A DNA stretch of 64,000 nt, taken from NCBI RefSeq assembly GCF_918797505.1, contig NC_092793.1:7202366-7266365 (forward strand). The letters are read 5' to 3'. The translations under genes were made by a program, and so were the position numbers. This DNA is from Bemisia tabaci (Eukaryota > Arthropoda > Insecta > Hemiptera > Aleyrodidae). Shown in pieces: positions 34,880 to 46,790 of this stretch. Within the stretch, counting starts at the first letter, position 1, and each line of letters starts with the position of its first letter. The notes under the pieces were generated by a model that worked only from the letters and a program-made list of their open reading frames with translations, ran no database searches and was not told the origin of the DNA.

Positions 34880-37800
34880 GTAAGTAAGGAATTTTTTGTA
34901 TTACACTCAGTCGTAATATTATCTAAGTATCACTAGTTTTGTTCTAGCGGCAAGCATCGTAGAAGATGAAACTAGAAACAGCTCTGACTTGGTGTATACC
35001 ATTATCCTCATATAATATTGTACAGTTAGTATGGCAGGAGGAGGGACGTGTCATTAATACCATACATAGACTTACAACACAATCTAGACCGCGCGCCAGA
35101 CCTGACTATAAGCAGGATAGGCGAGACAGGTTGGGGTTAAAGACGAGCCTTCACCTGAGTTGATGCAGCCCACTATAAATATAGTGCTGCATGACGCCCA
35201 TTGTAAGAGTGCGGCTGCACGTCCATTTTGCTCAGAGGTACCCCTGATTCCTCAAATTTTTTGGTACTACCTGCAATCCAGGCTGGTTACCTATCATTTC
35301 TCTGGAAGATCCTGCCGCACGATTGTGTTGGATGTCTATGATAAATACGCTCCAACTAAACTATCAGAACCAAGGTAGTCATTCAGTTGCATGATAGCAT
35401 TAGTGGAGTCAGGGTGCTGCTCTTCCTCTCAAAATGTTCTTCACCCATCCGGCAGTTTGAGCAAGAGGAAATCATCAACACATCAATGCGTAGTCATATT
35501 TGCTTCTCCCAAATATATTCAAAGAACCGTATCTCTAGCCCATGTGCATGATATTTCCGCGTATTGTATAGAAATTTTGAAGTGTATTTTAATGAAGCAT
35601 TGAAATAATTCTCACTTAAGAATAATTAGTTCTACAGGCATTCCTTCTGTCTTTTTCATGTTTTCTCATTTTCATACTTTCCAGATCATCATGTGAGTGG
35701 TGTGCGCCATGAAAGAGGTAAACGTCTATGGTTTGATGTATCAGAGGTCCCTGCGGGTGAAACCATTGTCGGCGTGGAGTTGAGGATTTATCAAATGACC
35801 AATGTATCGATAAAACCTGTCACTGGTTTGGTCGTCACACTTTATCAAGTTCTTGACACTGATGGGTAAGTGTAAATACCTTCTTTCCTCACATAAAAGG
35901 TAGCGAAAATATTATCAGATCACTGTTGTGATCTTGCCATGCAAGCTGTGTTTTCTCCAAGACTATTCTGAGAGAAAAAAAACTTTATTGTGAACTTTTT
36001 GAAATTATTGCTCAAAATTTGAACGACGAGGAGCTCCAAGTAAGGAGGAAAACTACTACCTGCAAACTAAAGCAGAGTGACTATAACTTGAGTTAAAATA
36101 AGCACCAGTAGAATTATTTGATATTATTTGTAATTATTTGGTGGAGCTCTGGTGAGATCGCTGTCAGTGGCAGTTGGGTGTCGTAGAGCTCACAGAAGCG
36201 CTATAAGAGCGACTTATCAGCAGTAGTAGAACGGACTACTAGACAAGGTACGAATTTAATCATTCTGATAGGTACATGTTTCTTAACCAGAATTTCACGT
36301 AGAACACGATTCGCGCAACGAAAATTACTGAAACCAACTCCTAACGGAGGTATTAACATTTTTATTTCACATTGGTTACAAGGAATTTGAACTGCCCGCT
36401 CACAAGAAACTCAAAGCTCTACGTGAGTCAAATCATGCACTACAACGGTTTCAGCAAGCTTCTCAATCAAAGAATGTTCATTTCCCACCATGTGTTTTTC
36501 AAACTGTAAGTAATTTGCTATAGCTGAGCCAAAGCGTCAAGATTGAGGTTGCCAGATTTTTTTATCGCAGAGACTGTTCTTCAAATTCTGTGAGTAAAGG
36601 GATTATTTGGACTGCATTTTGCAAAAAGGAATCAAGAGCGTTCCAGTATTGCTAACATTGTGCAACTTTTTTTTACCTTGCAATATAAACTGATCATCTA
36701 AAAAAGTTTTATATTTTTACTCGCAATAATCTATAAATTGAAGACACAAGTTACCGTTGTAGATTTCATTTTTTCATAATTTCAGTAATTTTATTGCAAC
36801 CACATAAGTTGTACAGTCCTAGCAACATTGGAATGCTCTTGGTTTCATTTTGTACATTGTCAGCACAAAAACTACTCAGAAAACTTTGTATTACTTTCAT
36901 TCTACCATCATGAATAGCAAGTGATCAATTTTCCTTGAATTGGCGTTAGTCTGAGTTTGATTATTATTTTCTTTTTTTCACAAATTAATTTTATTTTCGC
37001 ATCTAGAGAGCGGGAATTGGAGGTGGTTGATTCTGTAAACACTACAAGCAGCAATGAAGGTTGGTTACTTTTCAATGTCACGAGAGCTTTCGCCTCTTGG
37101 GTAGCAATTCCTTCCTCTAACAAGGGTCTGTATTTGTCGGTTCATCTGAACACTAGAAATGGTAAGTCTGTCTGATTTAGTATTCCCATTATTTAAGCAT
37201 ACACACAAATTTTAACTGTGAAAAAATAGTTGCCATGCTACTATTGAACTCCTAATTAACCCATTCGCCTCATTTAACGAGTATACTTGTCAGCGCGCGC
37301 CTGAGACATATCTTAGTTGATGAGTTAATTCGTGCTATCTGTCGGCGTTGCTACGCGATTGTTTTGGTCGTGTTTTTTTCCGCTTTTCCGATAGATTGCA
37401 TCTCACGCGTTGCAACGCCGATAGATGGCGCTAGTTAACTCGCCAGCTGAGATATGTCCTAGGCGTGCGTTAACAAGCAAACTCATCATGTGAGGCGAAC
37501 AGGTTAATGCATTCTTTTATGGCTTTGAGATTCGCACGGTGTCCTGCAGCTTATGTACCGCAGAACGTTTTTGTTGGCTGGGTTTTTAGCCTTGCTATTG
37601 AATACCCCCGCCTTTTTTTTCATGTCTTTTTCCGAGAGGGGGTAGGGACACTTCAGCAGGCAACAAATAAAACTGCTTTGAACATTAAACTATCCGTACA
37701 AGTGACTTAACAGTAACAAAAAACTTCAAAATCTGGATGGTATGATTTGCTCTCAACAGAAAACAACTGAATATAAATTGATATAAGTTACTAGTCAGGA

Positions 37801-40800
37801 GTTAATAAACTAATTTTGGTGCAAGTGTTTTGCTCCACATTATAAAGAAGTAGAAATGATGGTTTGAAAATGAGAATTTGCAATCAGTAACGCAGCTCAG
37901 AAAATGAAAGTGGGTGCTGCATGGCCTGTGAGAATTCATAGATGAAGAGCAATACACCAAACAGTTTAGAAACCCTGATATATGAAACCAAAGGAAAAAC
38001 AAATTTGTGAACAAAACCAAAATTTTACTCAGAATGCCTGGGGATTTTAGTGGTGATAATAGCCACCAGTGGCGTGGCGTGAATTGCGATGTATTCGATT
38101 GTTCTGCCATTTAAACCTATGGTAAAGAATCGATTATTGAGGTGTTCGCTGTGAACACCCTGTTTATCGATCCTTTTTCATAGGGTTAAATGCCATAATA
38201 ATCAATGTATCGCAAAGCATGCCATGCCACTGATAGGTACAGCGTTTCTGTGGACTAGAAAACTGAAATTGAAATACCTACAGTTCATACATTTAAAGGA
38301 CTCCTTTTAAAGAATTTTCCTCTCTGAGTGAGAATTGCAAACTCATTTGTGAGTTTTTGAAAACATCTCTTAAATAACTTCTCATGAAGTATAGAAAGAT
38401 TAGGTCAGAAAAAATTCCAAGACTGAAAAAGAATGACTATTTTTTGTCCTCGGAGACGAAGCCTCAACTTTCAGTGCAAACATGAAAAGTGCATTTCGAA
38501 AATAATTTTCAGATTCCACTTTTTATTATTCCAAAAAATTGTTTTTCAGCACTTTCTGATAATCAGAATGTGTGGCCTGTTTTAGAATGACCTACATATT
38601 TAGTATGAACGTACTTGGCATTATGCTTCAACAAAAATTATTTTTCCACCTGTAACTTTGTTTTATTTGTGGCTAAACCAATTGTAAAATAAAATTTTTG
38701 ATGTAGCTCATGAAATGCGAACGGAAGAGGCAGGTCTGGTCACAACAGCCACTCCTGGAAGTGAAGAAAGGCAACCATTCATGGTAGCATTTTTCAAAGC
38801 CAAGAATCCCGAAAAGCGTGTCCGGAGCCGGCGAACCCGAGAGGCAGAAAGGCGAAGACGGAAGAAGTCAAATGATGAAAGCTCTTATCCTCACAATCCT
38901 CTTCTAAGTAAAATTTCTGATATTCTTGAAAATTAAAATCTTAATGTACTATGTAAAATCATGAGCAGAATACTGCTGTGCCAAGGAAAAATGCCGTATG
39001 AACCCTCAGGCATTGCCAAATTTCCTCTGGCAAATCACTCATTTTCAGTAAAATTTTAAATATTTTTCTGCCAATTTCTCAGAGAATTTTGTTCGTACTT
39101 TGATCTAAAGTTCCTGAAAATTTAAAGGTAAAATATTCATAATTTTCCTCAAGAATAAACATTTCATTAAAATAAATTTGGCAACTCTTAAATGTTCATA
39201 CGGTGTCCTTCCTTAGCACTGTAACTGGTCCTTTCCCTTTTCATTTGACAGCCTTGCTTCACCCTTTATTCCTATCGACATCTACACAGAGTCATTTCTT
39301 CCCCTCCCTGCCTCTTGCCTGTCTTGCACTTATCTACACCTCTCCTAATCCAGAACACTTATTCCACCATTGCTTGGGCAATTTGCTTGTGGCTTTGGGC
39401 CACTTTCTTTCTCCAGCTGCCCCACCCTGCCCACCCATCATCATTGCCAGCGGGCCGACTATTGACATTTCTTGTTTCTTTGACAGACACAGGTTAAACG
39501 GCGGAGCGTGTTTGGTTGGCTATGTCTTATCACTGCTTTGTCATGCCTTTGTCAGGTGCAATAGACGACATACTGTCAGGAACTGAAGAGGTGCCTTTAA
39601 CTTGTCCTGAATTTCACCCGACAAAGGGACGAAAAAGTAGCGATAAGGCATAGCCGACCAATCACGATCCGCCGTTCAACCTATGTCCGCCCGACAAACT
39701 TATTTCAACAATCGGCCTGCTGGGCAGTTTTACATGTCAGTTCAGCTTTTTCAGCAACTTAATAGCAACATTTTGGAACTTTTGAGGGTTCTTCAATGAT
39801 TTTTAGGCCACAGTGAGCTCTTACCTCCAATATTTTCTATAATCATTTTCTAATTAGTGGAAGGTTTATTAGTACCATTGACATTTCACAACTCCAATCA
39901 AATTCATGCGGAGAATATTAAATAGTTTAGTGCCAAAAAACTTAGAAGTTCACCTGTAAACAAAATTTGAAGTTTCCTGTAAACACTGAAAAAGGAAAAT
40001 TCTCCACCATTCATGGACAAAGTTGTAAATCTTCACATCTACCATTCAACTTATCTACCAAAGCATCGCCTATCATGTTTCACCAATTACGTTTCAAGTG
40101 GCTAGGTAGTTAAAATTTCCCTTTTGCTTTATGCACGGGACTGCGTGATTTTCTTAAATATGAATATGTAGTTTCACTCTTTTAATACAAAACTTTTTTG
40201 TTCTTTTTGCACAGGCACTGCTCAACACCTTTCAGCTAGAAGTTGTCAGTTGCAGACGTTGTATGTCAGCTTTCAAGATTTGGCTTGGCAGGTAAGTTTA
40301 CTTCAAACGATTGTTTTGTAATTTTTTGAATAATTTATTTGAATCACGGTAAAGAAAATTAGACCAAAAATAGTAGAATCTATTGTATCATAATTCATAA
40401 TGAACGCTGACTTTAGTTAAATACCATTAATCCATGCTGCACTAACAAAATTCAAGGAAAACTGAATTTCTTCAAGGATCTGCATAGTAGAAAAAAGTTA
40501 CTGTCATGGACAAATGTGCAGTCTCTTTATTCTGCAGTAGAAAAAAGAGGAGTGGGAGATCTCAGGGTTGCCAGGGGTCTCAGGGTGGTCTGGAACACCA
40601 AGAAAATCAATAAAAGTCTGGAAATTTGTGACGACCAAGGAAAGTCAGGGAATTTATGAAACATCTACTAATCACTAACACATCACTGGCTACTGATTTC
40701 AAATGAATAAAAAGGTGGAATACAATGAAAAAAAAACCCCTGCTGGAATCTTGCAATCACTAATGACTGGGTCATAACCATGGAGAAGAATCAATACTTC

Positions 40801-42065
40801 CTAGACCAACCGTACCTGAAAATTGGTTGGGAGGCTAGAAAACATCTGATAGCAGCCTTATACAGGGCTCTTACAGGATGAATCTGAAAAAGATATTTTA
40901 CTTCTACAAGTAAATTTTGACGGGAGGAAGATTTTCCCTTCCAACTTCTAGTCTAAAGGCCTTAAATGCAGCAAATGGCAGCTGCATCTTTTCCTAGGTA
41001 GAGAAGAATTTCAACAATGGAAGTGGGGCCAGATAAGAACTAAAGGGGGAAAAAAGTTGCTGAAGTAACATCTCAGATGTTAAAAATCTGCGTTACAACT
41101 CTTGAATGTTGATACGAATGCTAAATACTAAATTATATTTACAGCCAGGGTGTCCATACTTAAATACATTCTTCAAGTGTTGCACAAATCTTTAACATCC
41201 AGAATGTTACCTCAGCTACTTTATTTTCTGTATACTCTGGACGAAAAGTTGTCGACATATAATTTTACTAATATTTGTCCTGAAGTAATTTTATGCAAAA
41301 GATATGAAAAGAAATGGATATATCAGACTCTTTAGTAGGACTCAGACTCTAAATTGTATTGGTTGCTGTAAACATTTTCAATGTCTAGTACAGTGTTGCA
41401 GAATTTGATGGGACACTTTCATTGTAACTTACAGACACAAGATAGTCTAAGACGTTCGGAATGTAGAACAGTTTTATAAAAAATCCCCTACGTACAATTA
41501 AACTTTTACTAAAGAGATCAATCTTATCATCAGTGTAGAGGGGCAAAAGAAACCAATGCAATTATGAAACCCTGTATGGACGTTATTGCACGAGCCGATT
41601 CAATGAACATTGTTGCCCCATTGTTCCACAAAGGAATTAATTTTATTTGTTATATAACCATAAAATACCAAAATCTAGCATCTTCATCCGTTTACACCTC
41701 ATTTGATATTCAGTTAATCTCTGCTAAGTGTCATCATTATCAGGTAGTTGTTTACTTTTTTCTGACTTTAGTTCAGCATGTAACTATTTTTTTTTAAATT
41801 TTAGGATTGGATCATCTCACCGGACGGGTATGGGGCCTCCTATTGTAGCGGAGAATGCAATTTCCCACTTAATGCTCACATGAACGCAACAAACCATGCA
41901 ATAGTGCAAACTTTAGTGCACCTCATGTCTCCTTCAAGTGTGCCGAAACCGTGTTGTGCTCCAACAAAATTACAGTCAATCTACGTCCTGTACCACACAG
42001 ATCCGTACAGTGTCACTCTGAAAAAGTACCATAATATGGTCGTAAAAAGCTGTGGCTGTCATTGA
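34519..42065 (+). CDS. gbb: gbb: BMP5-8-class TGF-beta ligand precursor, six exons, 411 aa
   Basis: Joining six GT-AG exons (34519-34879, 35685-35865, 37007-37161, 38707-38907, 40215-40291, 41805-42065) gives one frame of 1236 nt. Seen: a hydrophobic N-terminus (about residues 1-18), a propeptide with LLGL near 54-57 and APRFLLDVY at 74-82, [10 protein letters not shown] at 255-264, a dibasic cleavage patch RVRSRR at 270-275, and a C-terminal cystine knot with seven cysteines (310, 339, 343, 375, 376, 408, 410) ending CGCH. First cysteine to stop is 102 residues, as in BMP7. [17 protein letters not shown] and [10 protein letters not shown] blocks are the 60A/Gbb signature. Known for the family: a secreted disulfide-linked dimer that activates BMP receptors and Mad signalling in growth, patterning and synapse development. 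The alternative vertebrate-style name would be BMP5/6/7/8; dpp/BMP2-4 is excluded by the knot sequence. Splice sites are inferred, not confirmed by RNA. Confidence 0.95.
34880..35684 (+). other. gbb: gbb intron 1 (805 bp)
   Basis: GT-AG intron with no MITE that I can place; ORFs in it lack protein signature. Confidence 0.7.
35685..35865 (+). CDS. gbb: gbb coding exon 2 (propeptide)
   Basis: The acceptor is a pyrimidine tract ending CCAG at 35684. The split codon gives Y121, followed by [18 protein letters not shown], which matches the conserved RHE.G.RLWFDVS block of Gbb and BMP7 propeptides, then ELRIYQ and a NVS sequon. Donor GG|GTAAGTG at 35866, phase 2. It does not open with an ATG, so it cannot be read as a gene on its own. 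Confidence 0.92.
36230..36577. mobile_element. Family C fragment in gbb intron 2
   Basis: Matches the left half of 13631-14182 (AAGGTACGAATTTAA, CAAGCTTCTCAATC). Confidence 0.75.
36629..36850. mobile_element. Inverted-repeat element in gbb intron 2
   Basis: AATCAAGAGCGTTCCAGTAT / ACATTGGAATGCTCTTGGTT; AT-rich interior. A fragment resembling one arm is near 46690. Confidence 0.55.
37007..37161 (+). CDS. gbb: gbb coding exon 3 (propeptide)
   Basis: Acceptor ATCTAG at 37006; of three overlapping AG choices only this one keeps the frame (GG+A gives G181). Encodes LEVVDSV, then [14 protein letters not shown], the W.F.VT.A...W motif of BMP propeptides, and GLYLSV. Sequons are NTT and NVT. Donor G|GTAAGT at 37162, phase 1. 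Confidence 0.92.
37260..37503. mobile_element. piggyBac-like MITE in gbb intron 3 with TTAA duplication
   Basis: CCCATTCGCCTCA to TGAGGCGAACAGG, exactly flanked by TTAA at 37256-37259 and 37504-37507. Inner GTTGCTACGCG / CGCGTTGCAAC pairing. Confidence 0.8.
38067..38232. mobile_element. hAT-like MITE family B in gbb intron 3
   Basis: CAGTGGCGTGGCGTG to GCATGCCATGCCACTG. Flanks ATAGCCAC and ATAGGTAC match 6 of 8. Confidence 0.85.
38707..38907 (+). CDS. gbb: gbb coding exon 4 (end of propeptide, convertase site, start of mature ligand)
   Basis: Acceptor GATGTAG at 38706. [10 protein letters not shown] (255-264) is the last conserved propeptide block. RVRSRR (270-275) is the likely furin-type site, leaving a mature chain of about 136 aa. 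A second basic cluster, RRRRKK (281-286), follows closely. Donor A|GTAAAA at 38908, phase 1, a weaker donor lacking the usual G at +5; if it is skipped the frame reads only ten more codons to a stop. Confidence 0.9.
38973..39222. mobile_element. MITE family A copy 6 in gbb intron 4
   Basis: CTGCTGTGCCAAGGAAAAAT to TCCTTCCTTAGCACTGTA. It begins 65 bases after the exon 4 donor. Confidence 0.8.
39445..39726. mobile_element. Palindromic MITE in gbb intron 4
   Basis: TGCCAGCGGGCCGACTATTG / CAATCGGCCTGCTGGGCA; inner GGTTGGCTATG / CATAGCCGACC. About 280 bp. Confidence 0.7.
40215..40291 (+). CDS. gbb: gbb coding exon 5 (first knot cysteine, 77 nt)
   Basis: A short exon between a strong acceptor (TTTTTGCACAG) and donor CAG|GTAAGT. 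Adds S300 from the split codon through Q325, with [17 protein letters not shown], the canonical start of the BMP5-8 knot (CQ.QTLY..F.DL.W.). It is too short to stand out as an ORF and was found by linking the flanking phases (1 in, 0 out). Confidence 0.93.
40292..41804 (+). other. gbb: gbb intron 5 (1513 bp)
   Basis: GT-AG. A fragment of the TCAGGGTTGCCA family lies just upstream of mid-intron (40550-40665). Otherwise no placed repeat. Confidence 0.65.
41805..42065 (+). CDS. gbb: gbb coding exon 6 (cystine knot and stop)
   Basis: Acceptor TTTTAG at 41804, phase 0. Encodes [18 protein letters not shown], the [18 protein letters not shown] helix, [10 protein letters not shown] and VVKSCGCH, then TGA at 42063-42065. 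Six of the seven knot cysteines lie here (339, 343, 375, 376, 408, 410). NAT at 352-354 is the glycosylation sequon conserved in this subfamily. Confidence 0.96.
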   Translation, partial: DWIISPDGYGASYCSGECNFPLNAHMNATNHAIVQTLVHLMSPSSVPKPCCAPTKLQSIYVLYHTDPYSVTLKKYHNMVVKSCGCH

Positions 42066-43115
42066 TTCTCATTTTTTACCAAAAGACTCGTAAATTGACA
42101 CGAAATGAAGGAACCTTGAAAACTTCTTGTCATCGGTTCAAAACTCTTTTTACTGAAATTATTGCATAATATTTTACAAACGAAAGTTAGTGGCCGGTGG
42201 TAAATTTCTATTAGTTTGTATAGATGTATTTTGTTTGATGTAACAAGTCAGAACAGTTCGTAACAATCATATTTTGTTCGGATTCAGTTTCTGATAAGGG
42301 GATGTGCCCTATTTTAACTTGAATCATTTTTGCACAATCTAGCAATATTATCGCAACATTGTTACAGAACCATCGTAATACGCTTGAAACACGTCATGAC
42401 AAAAGTGTGACATTTGTTAACAGGATTTTTAACCTCATTTATAACTTCTCCGCTCTCATTGGTCATGTACGAGTGACACAAATATCACAAAATTTTCAAC
42501 AGAAAACAATTGTTGCACCGAACAAAATACGTCCATTATTTTAAGATGTTTCAGTTTTTCCATTCAATCGAGGTGATTTAATGGAATTAAGTAGTTAAGT
42601 ATTTTATATGACAAAGAACAAAAGCTGTGAGACACACCAGTCAATAGACACAAGTTGGTGATCATACAATCGTAGCCAAGATGATGCCATGACTGCATTA
42701 CCTAGAGTACTCTCACGTAGAGGGAAAAATCTCACATGGAGCATAGTTTCCCTCCTGGAGCTATGCTGTCTGGTGCAACACTATGCACATCCAATCAGAG
42801 AGCAGCTGTAGATGTGTACCACGCCTGATTGGACCCACCATCAGTACAGCGCAGCTTTCTTATTTTCTTCTTCCACCCTTTGATGGTAATACTCTGCATG
42901 ATGCATAGTCATGACGTCACCTTGGCCATGATCTTATGATCACCAACTTGTGTTCATTTTGTATGAATAATTTCAGTTGTAAACTGGTGTAATGGTTGAC
43001 TTATCAATGTTAAATGACCAGAATCAAATTGGTTCGTTCGATTTTCAACGCTTCTAGGAAGGGGCCTGTTTTAAGTGTTCTGAGACTTGGCTTACCGCCG
43101 GCCTTACGAAATAAA
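42066..43115 (+). other. gbb: Probable gbb 3'UTR with first AATAAA
   Basis: AT-rich sequence after the stop. The first well placed AATAAA is at 43110-43115. It contains an inverted-repeat element (42649-42953). Later AATAAA motifs at 44487 and 46350 allow longer forms. Only a motif-based call. Confidence 0.4.
42649..42953. mobile_element. MITE-like inverted repeat in the gbb 3' region
   Basis: Ends ACACAAGTTGGTGATCAT and ATGATCACCAACTTGTGT are near-perfect complements. About 305 bp, no ORF. If transcribed it would put a long hairpin in the 3'UTR. Confidence 0.6.
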
Positions 43116-46100
43116 TTGACTTTACAATTTAAGATGTATTTTATTCAAATAATAATGTGCATTTATCAGCACCATCAATATTAATTCCTTCATAAGAGGT
43201 TGTATTTGTTTTCTTTGAAACTGTAGAACACATTGAATGATATAGTCCCTCAATCGGTCTGTCTCATTTGAACTTTAACTATTTGTACCAGCAAAGACTA
43301 AGGAAAGTTCAAAGATTTTAAAATTTTGATAGCCAACAAACAAAAAAATTACTTTGTACTACAAGCACACAAAACAAATTGGATCAATTAGCTGTGGGTC
43401 TCTCCAAGTCTTTTCTGTGACACTTTTTTTAAGGGGTTTTTTTTTTTTTTTGAACTCTTTGTATTGTCCGAATGTTACTCGTGTTGCTAATAATTTTTCT
43501 TTTTATTCTATGTACTTAGTTCTTGCACTTCAAAGCCTTTACTCGTCATCATTTTTCTTGGAATGAGACAATGTTTCGTAACGCAACAGCTACACATTGA
43601 ATCTCATCCGTAGGGGGCTGCTTAGAATATACTCACTGCTGTTACGGTGAATCATTCTGTCTACCTGAAGAATCTTTGTCCAAGAAGCATGTACTATATC
43701 TCTGCCCGGGTTATTTCAATTTTTAAATATCATTATGACTAATTTAAAAAAAAAAAAATGATTGAGGTGAAATTAAATGCACCCCAATATTGGTGGTTAT
43801 TTTTGTATACATCGACCTTCATTCTCAGGCTGTGCAATTTTTTTTTTATTCATATACTTATGAAAAATCTTTCAGTGAACTAAATATTTTTTATAGTACC
43901 ATTTGTATACTTTTTTATAAGTTTAGGAAAATCAAGAGCTTTTTTCTTTATAAATTGTCAATTAAGGTTCTTAAAAAATGTCTAACTGTAATCCTTAGTC
44001 TTCAGTCAACCGTCAGATTTTTTTTACAAAACCATCCATGTTTAATTATTTAATTGAGAAAGGTTTCATCAATATATTCGTCAATCAGCTTGACTTTTTG
44101 CACTATCCTAGCTAAAAAATGTTGTAACAATTTTATTTTCTGTTTCAAAATCGAGAGAATATAAACTTCCTTGACAAAGCCTTTATTAAGCACTTGATTC
44201 TGCAATAATTTCTCTATCTACAAGATGTTATTATTGCCGTGTTATAACAATTTTAGGGTATTACCTGATGCCTCTTCAAACTTTTCATATTATTGAACAT
44301 TTATTTTTGTAGAATTCTGTGAATTTGTGCTTTAACTATTTCCTAAGGTCTTTCTTTAAGTACCTGGGAAAAGAGTGGCCTTGAGCTTGACAAAAAAAAA
44401 CATTAAAATAGTATCTTATCAAAGTCTGTAAGTTATGAAGTGCCATGGTGAATTTATCGATGCAGAGATGTATATGGATATTATTTAATAAACTTGTAAA
44501 AGAGGGGGCAATCTCTGGACCAGAATAATTATCGCTATGAAATTTAATGAAACTGAACCATTTTATGGATCCACCTATTTTCAGCCATGGTCATTTTTGT
44601 CTATAATATGTATTCTCAGTCTTCATTACAATGCGTTGATTGACTTAAGCACATCGGGGGAAAATTTGGTTTTGTTTTTACGCTAACAAAATGTTTCATT
44701 AAAAAATTATTTTAATATAATATTATTTTCATAGATCTCTAAGTCAGACTTTTTTTACTCTGTCTCTCTTCTCTTGCATTGAAATTTTTCTTTGATTGAG
44801 ATTTTTGCCTTATACTTAAAAAACTAATTTTAGGATGAAACATGACACTAAATTTTCTAAGAAAAACCATTCTGCATTTTTTATGTGTCAGATCAACCTC
44901 TGTACTCAGCTTTAAGTGGAATAATAAATGTGAAACCTCTGAATTGTAATTTTTGGAAAGAATTTTCAGAAAGTGTTTATTGCTCTGTTAATGCGTTACA
45001 GCTGTCAGGATGTCATTACGAATATAATTATGTTTATTATATCACTCATAGCAAACAAATTTTCAACATGAATCTAGTTTCTTCCAAATTTGAGCAAGGT
45101 TGAACATTGTTGAAAAGAACGGATATGGTACATCGTAAGGTGCTGTTTCTAAATTAATTTATTTTAAAAGCTGAAAGGTATTATCAAAAGCATAGGTATA
45201 TTGTACATTTACAAATGAAAATTTCATTAAATGTGTGCCATTATAAATGGTGAAAAGAAAGTGCCCTATTTTAGGAGATGCAAGGCTGATATATGAATGT
45301 AATTTAGTCGTTAAGTCCCAGTGCATCAAGGATCTTGAAGGTCTCTTCTGAAAAAATAATATTAGTGCCTTATTAGAAATTAATAGATCTGAACTTGTGT
45401 TAACTGCCTTTACCTCTACCCACATACCAGGTGACTTAAATCTATGGTTATTGCAACAGCTCACAAGTACCTATTTAAAAGGATTTGAAAAAATCAAAAT
45501 GACCATCTCATAGACCATGAGTTGGATTTCTCTGCTTATTTAAATTATTTAAAGTTTTTGTATTCTCTCTCTGTAATAAAAGTAAGCTTCCCAAAGAATG
45601 TTTTGTCTTTAACGCATTCCAGTCTGAAGCCCAATTCACACAATTAAACTTTTCATGCAACTCTTTTTCCTCTTTTGTTGTTGAGAAGTTGAATCTAGTG
45701 GGACTGAGGCAATAACACAACAATTTGATGAAAAGTTGAATGGAAACTTGAATGTGATGTCACCTTCAACTTTTCATTCAACATTCTATCGCATTGGCTC
45801 TGCTAATTTGAAAAATCCTCTGACTGACATTAGCCGAAGCTGTATTTTTTCAAACCAAAAGCTACGGAGGTACCCAAATTCCATTAGATGATATCACACG
45901 GCAACAGCAGTTGAATCAAATTTAGTACATTTCAACATTCAACTTTTCGTTGGCTTTTAATTGATGAAAAGTTGAATAGTATAAATGGGGCTCAAGTCAG
46001 CAGAATCTTTAAAAGTGTATGAACTCAGAAATTATCCTCCTCTGCAGCTGTAATTTCTATCAATTGTTTTTCTCTCACTCAACTTCTCTGATGATTCCGA

Positions 46101-46790
46101 TGATCTCAGGACTTTCAGTAGCATCAGTATTAGTTGGATCAATCATGTGACCATTTTATTTTACTTTTAATCTTTTCCTTTTTAGGGAGCCCTCTTACAT
46201 TATTATAATTATTGCACTTCATCTATTCAGAAGTATGGAATATGAAAGTGAATCCACCCTTTTTGCAGAAGTTTCAGTTAGACTTTAAGTAGTGCTTTGT
46301 ATAATTATCATTTTCTACGAATGTGCCTTTTCAGTACCTACTTTTTGTAAATAAATGTAAATGTATTTTCTATTTCTCTACCAACAATGTTATTAATTTC
46401 TTTATTGTCCGTCAATGTCTGGGACAGGAGCTCAAGAAGCAAGTACATGAAATTTGAATATGTACAATGCAGTAAATTACTTTTGCTATTGAGGCATCTT
46501 TCAGTAAGAGGGCGTATGGGACTTCCATTGCTGCTCAGATTGTGGAACGTAGCTCTCTCTAATTGTAAATAACTTATCCGGCAGTTCTGCTGTGAATTTC
46601 TACCTGAATCTGCTCCGAGTTTTTCTTCGCTATCGTAGAGAAGTAAGTCGACTGAGATGGAATTTCATCTGCCGCAAACGCTGTGAAAAATTGCACAATC
46701 CTAGCAGCATTGCAAGCCCTATACACTCTTTTACTGAAAAAATTCTCAAAAATTGAGTGAGCAACAAGATCACTATCTATATATTTTAAT
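43116..46790. other. AT-rich, low-repeat stretch downstream of gbb; no gene seen
   Basis: More than 3.6 kb with short ORFs only, no splice-linked coding blocks and few recognisable repeats (one inverted element at 45622-45998). AATAAA at 44487-44492 and 46350-46355 could end extended gbb transcripts. Confidence 0.4.
45622..45998. mobile_element. Inverted-repeat element with repeated AAAAGTTGAAT words
   Basis: The ends pair imperfectly (left ..GAAGCCCAATTCACACAA, right ..TAAATGGGGCTCAAGTC). The interior repeats GATGAAAAGTTGAAT and its complement several times. MITE-like; no second copy seen. Confidence 0.4.

Noticed and set aside
35160..35603. Short ORFs in gbb intron 1
   Set aside because: Not in phase with exons, no similarity to BMP sequence, and no splice signals that would include them.
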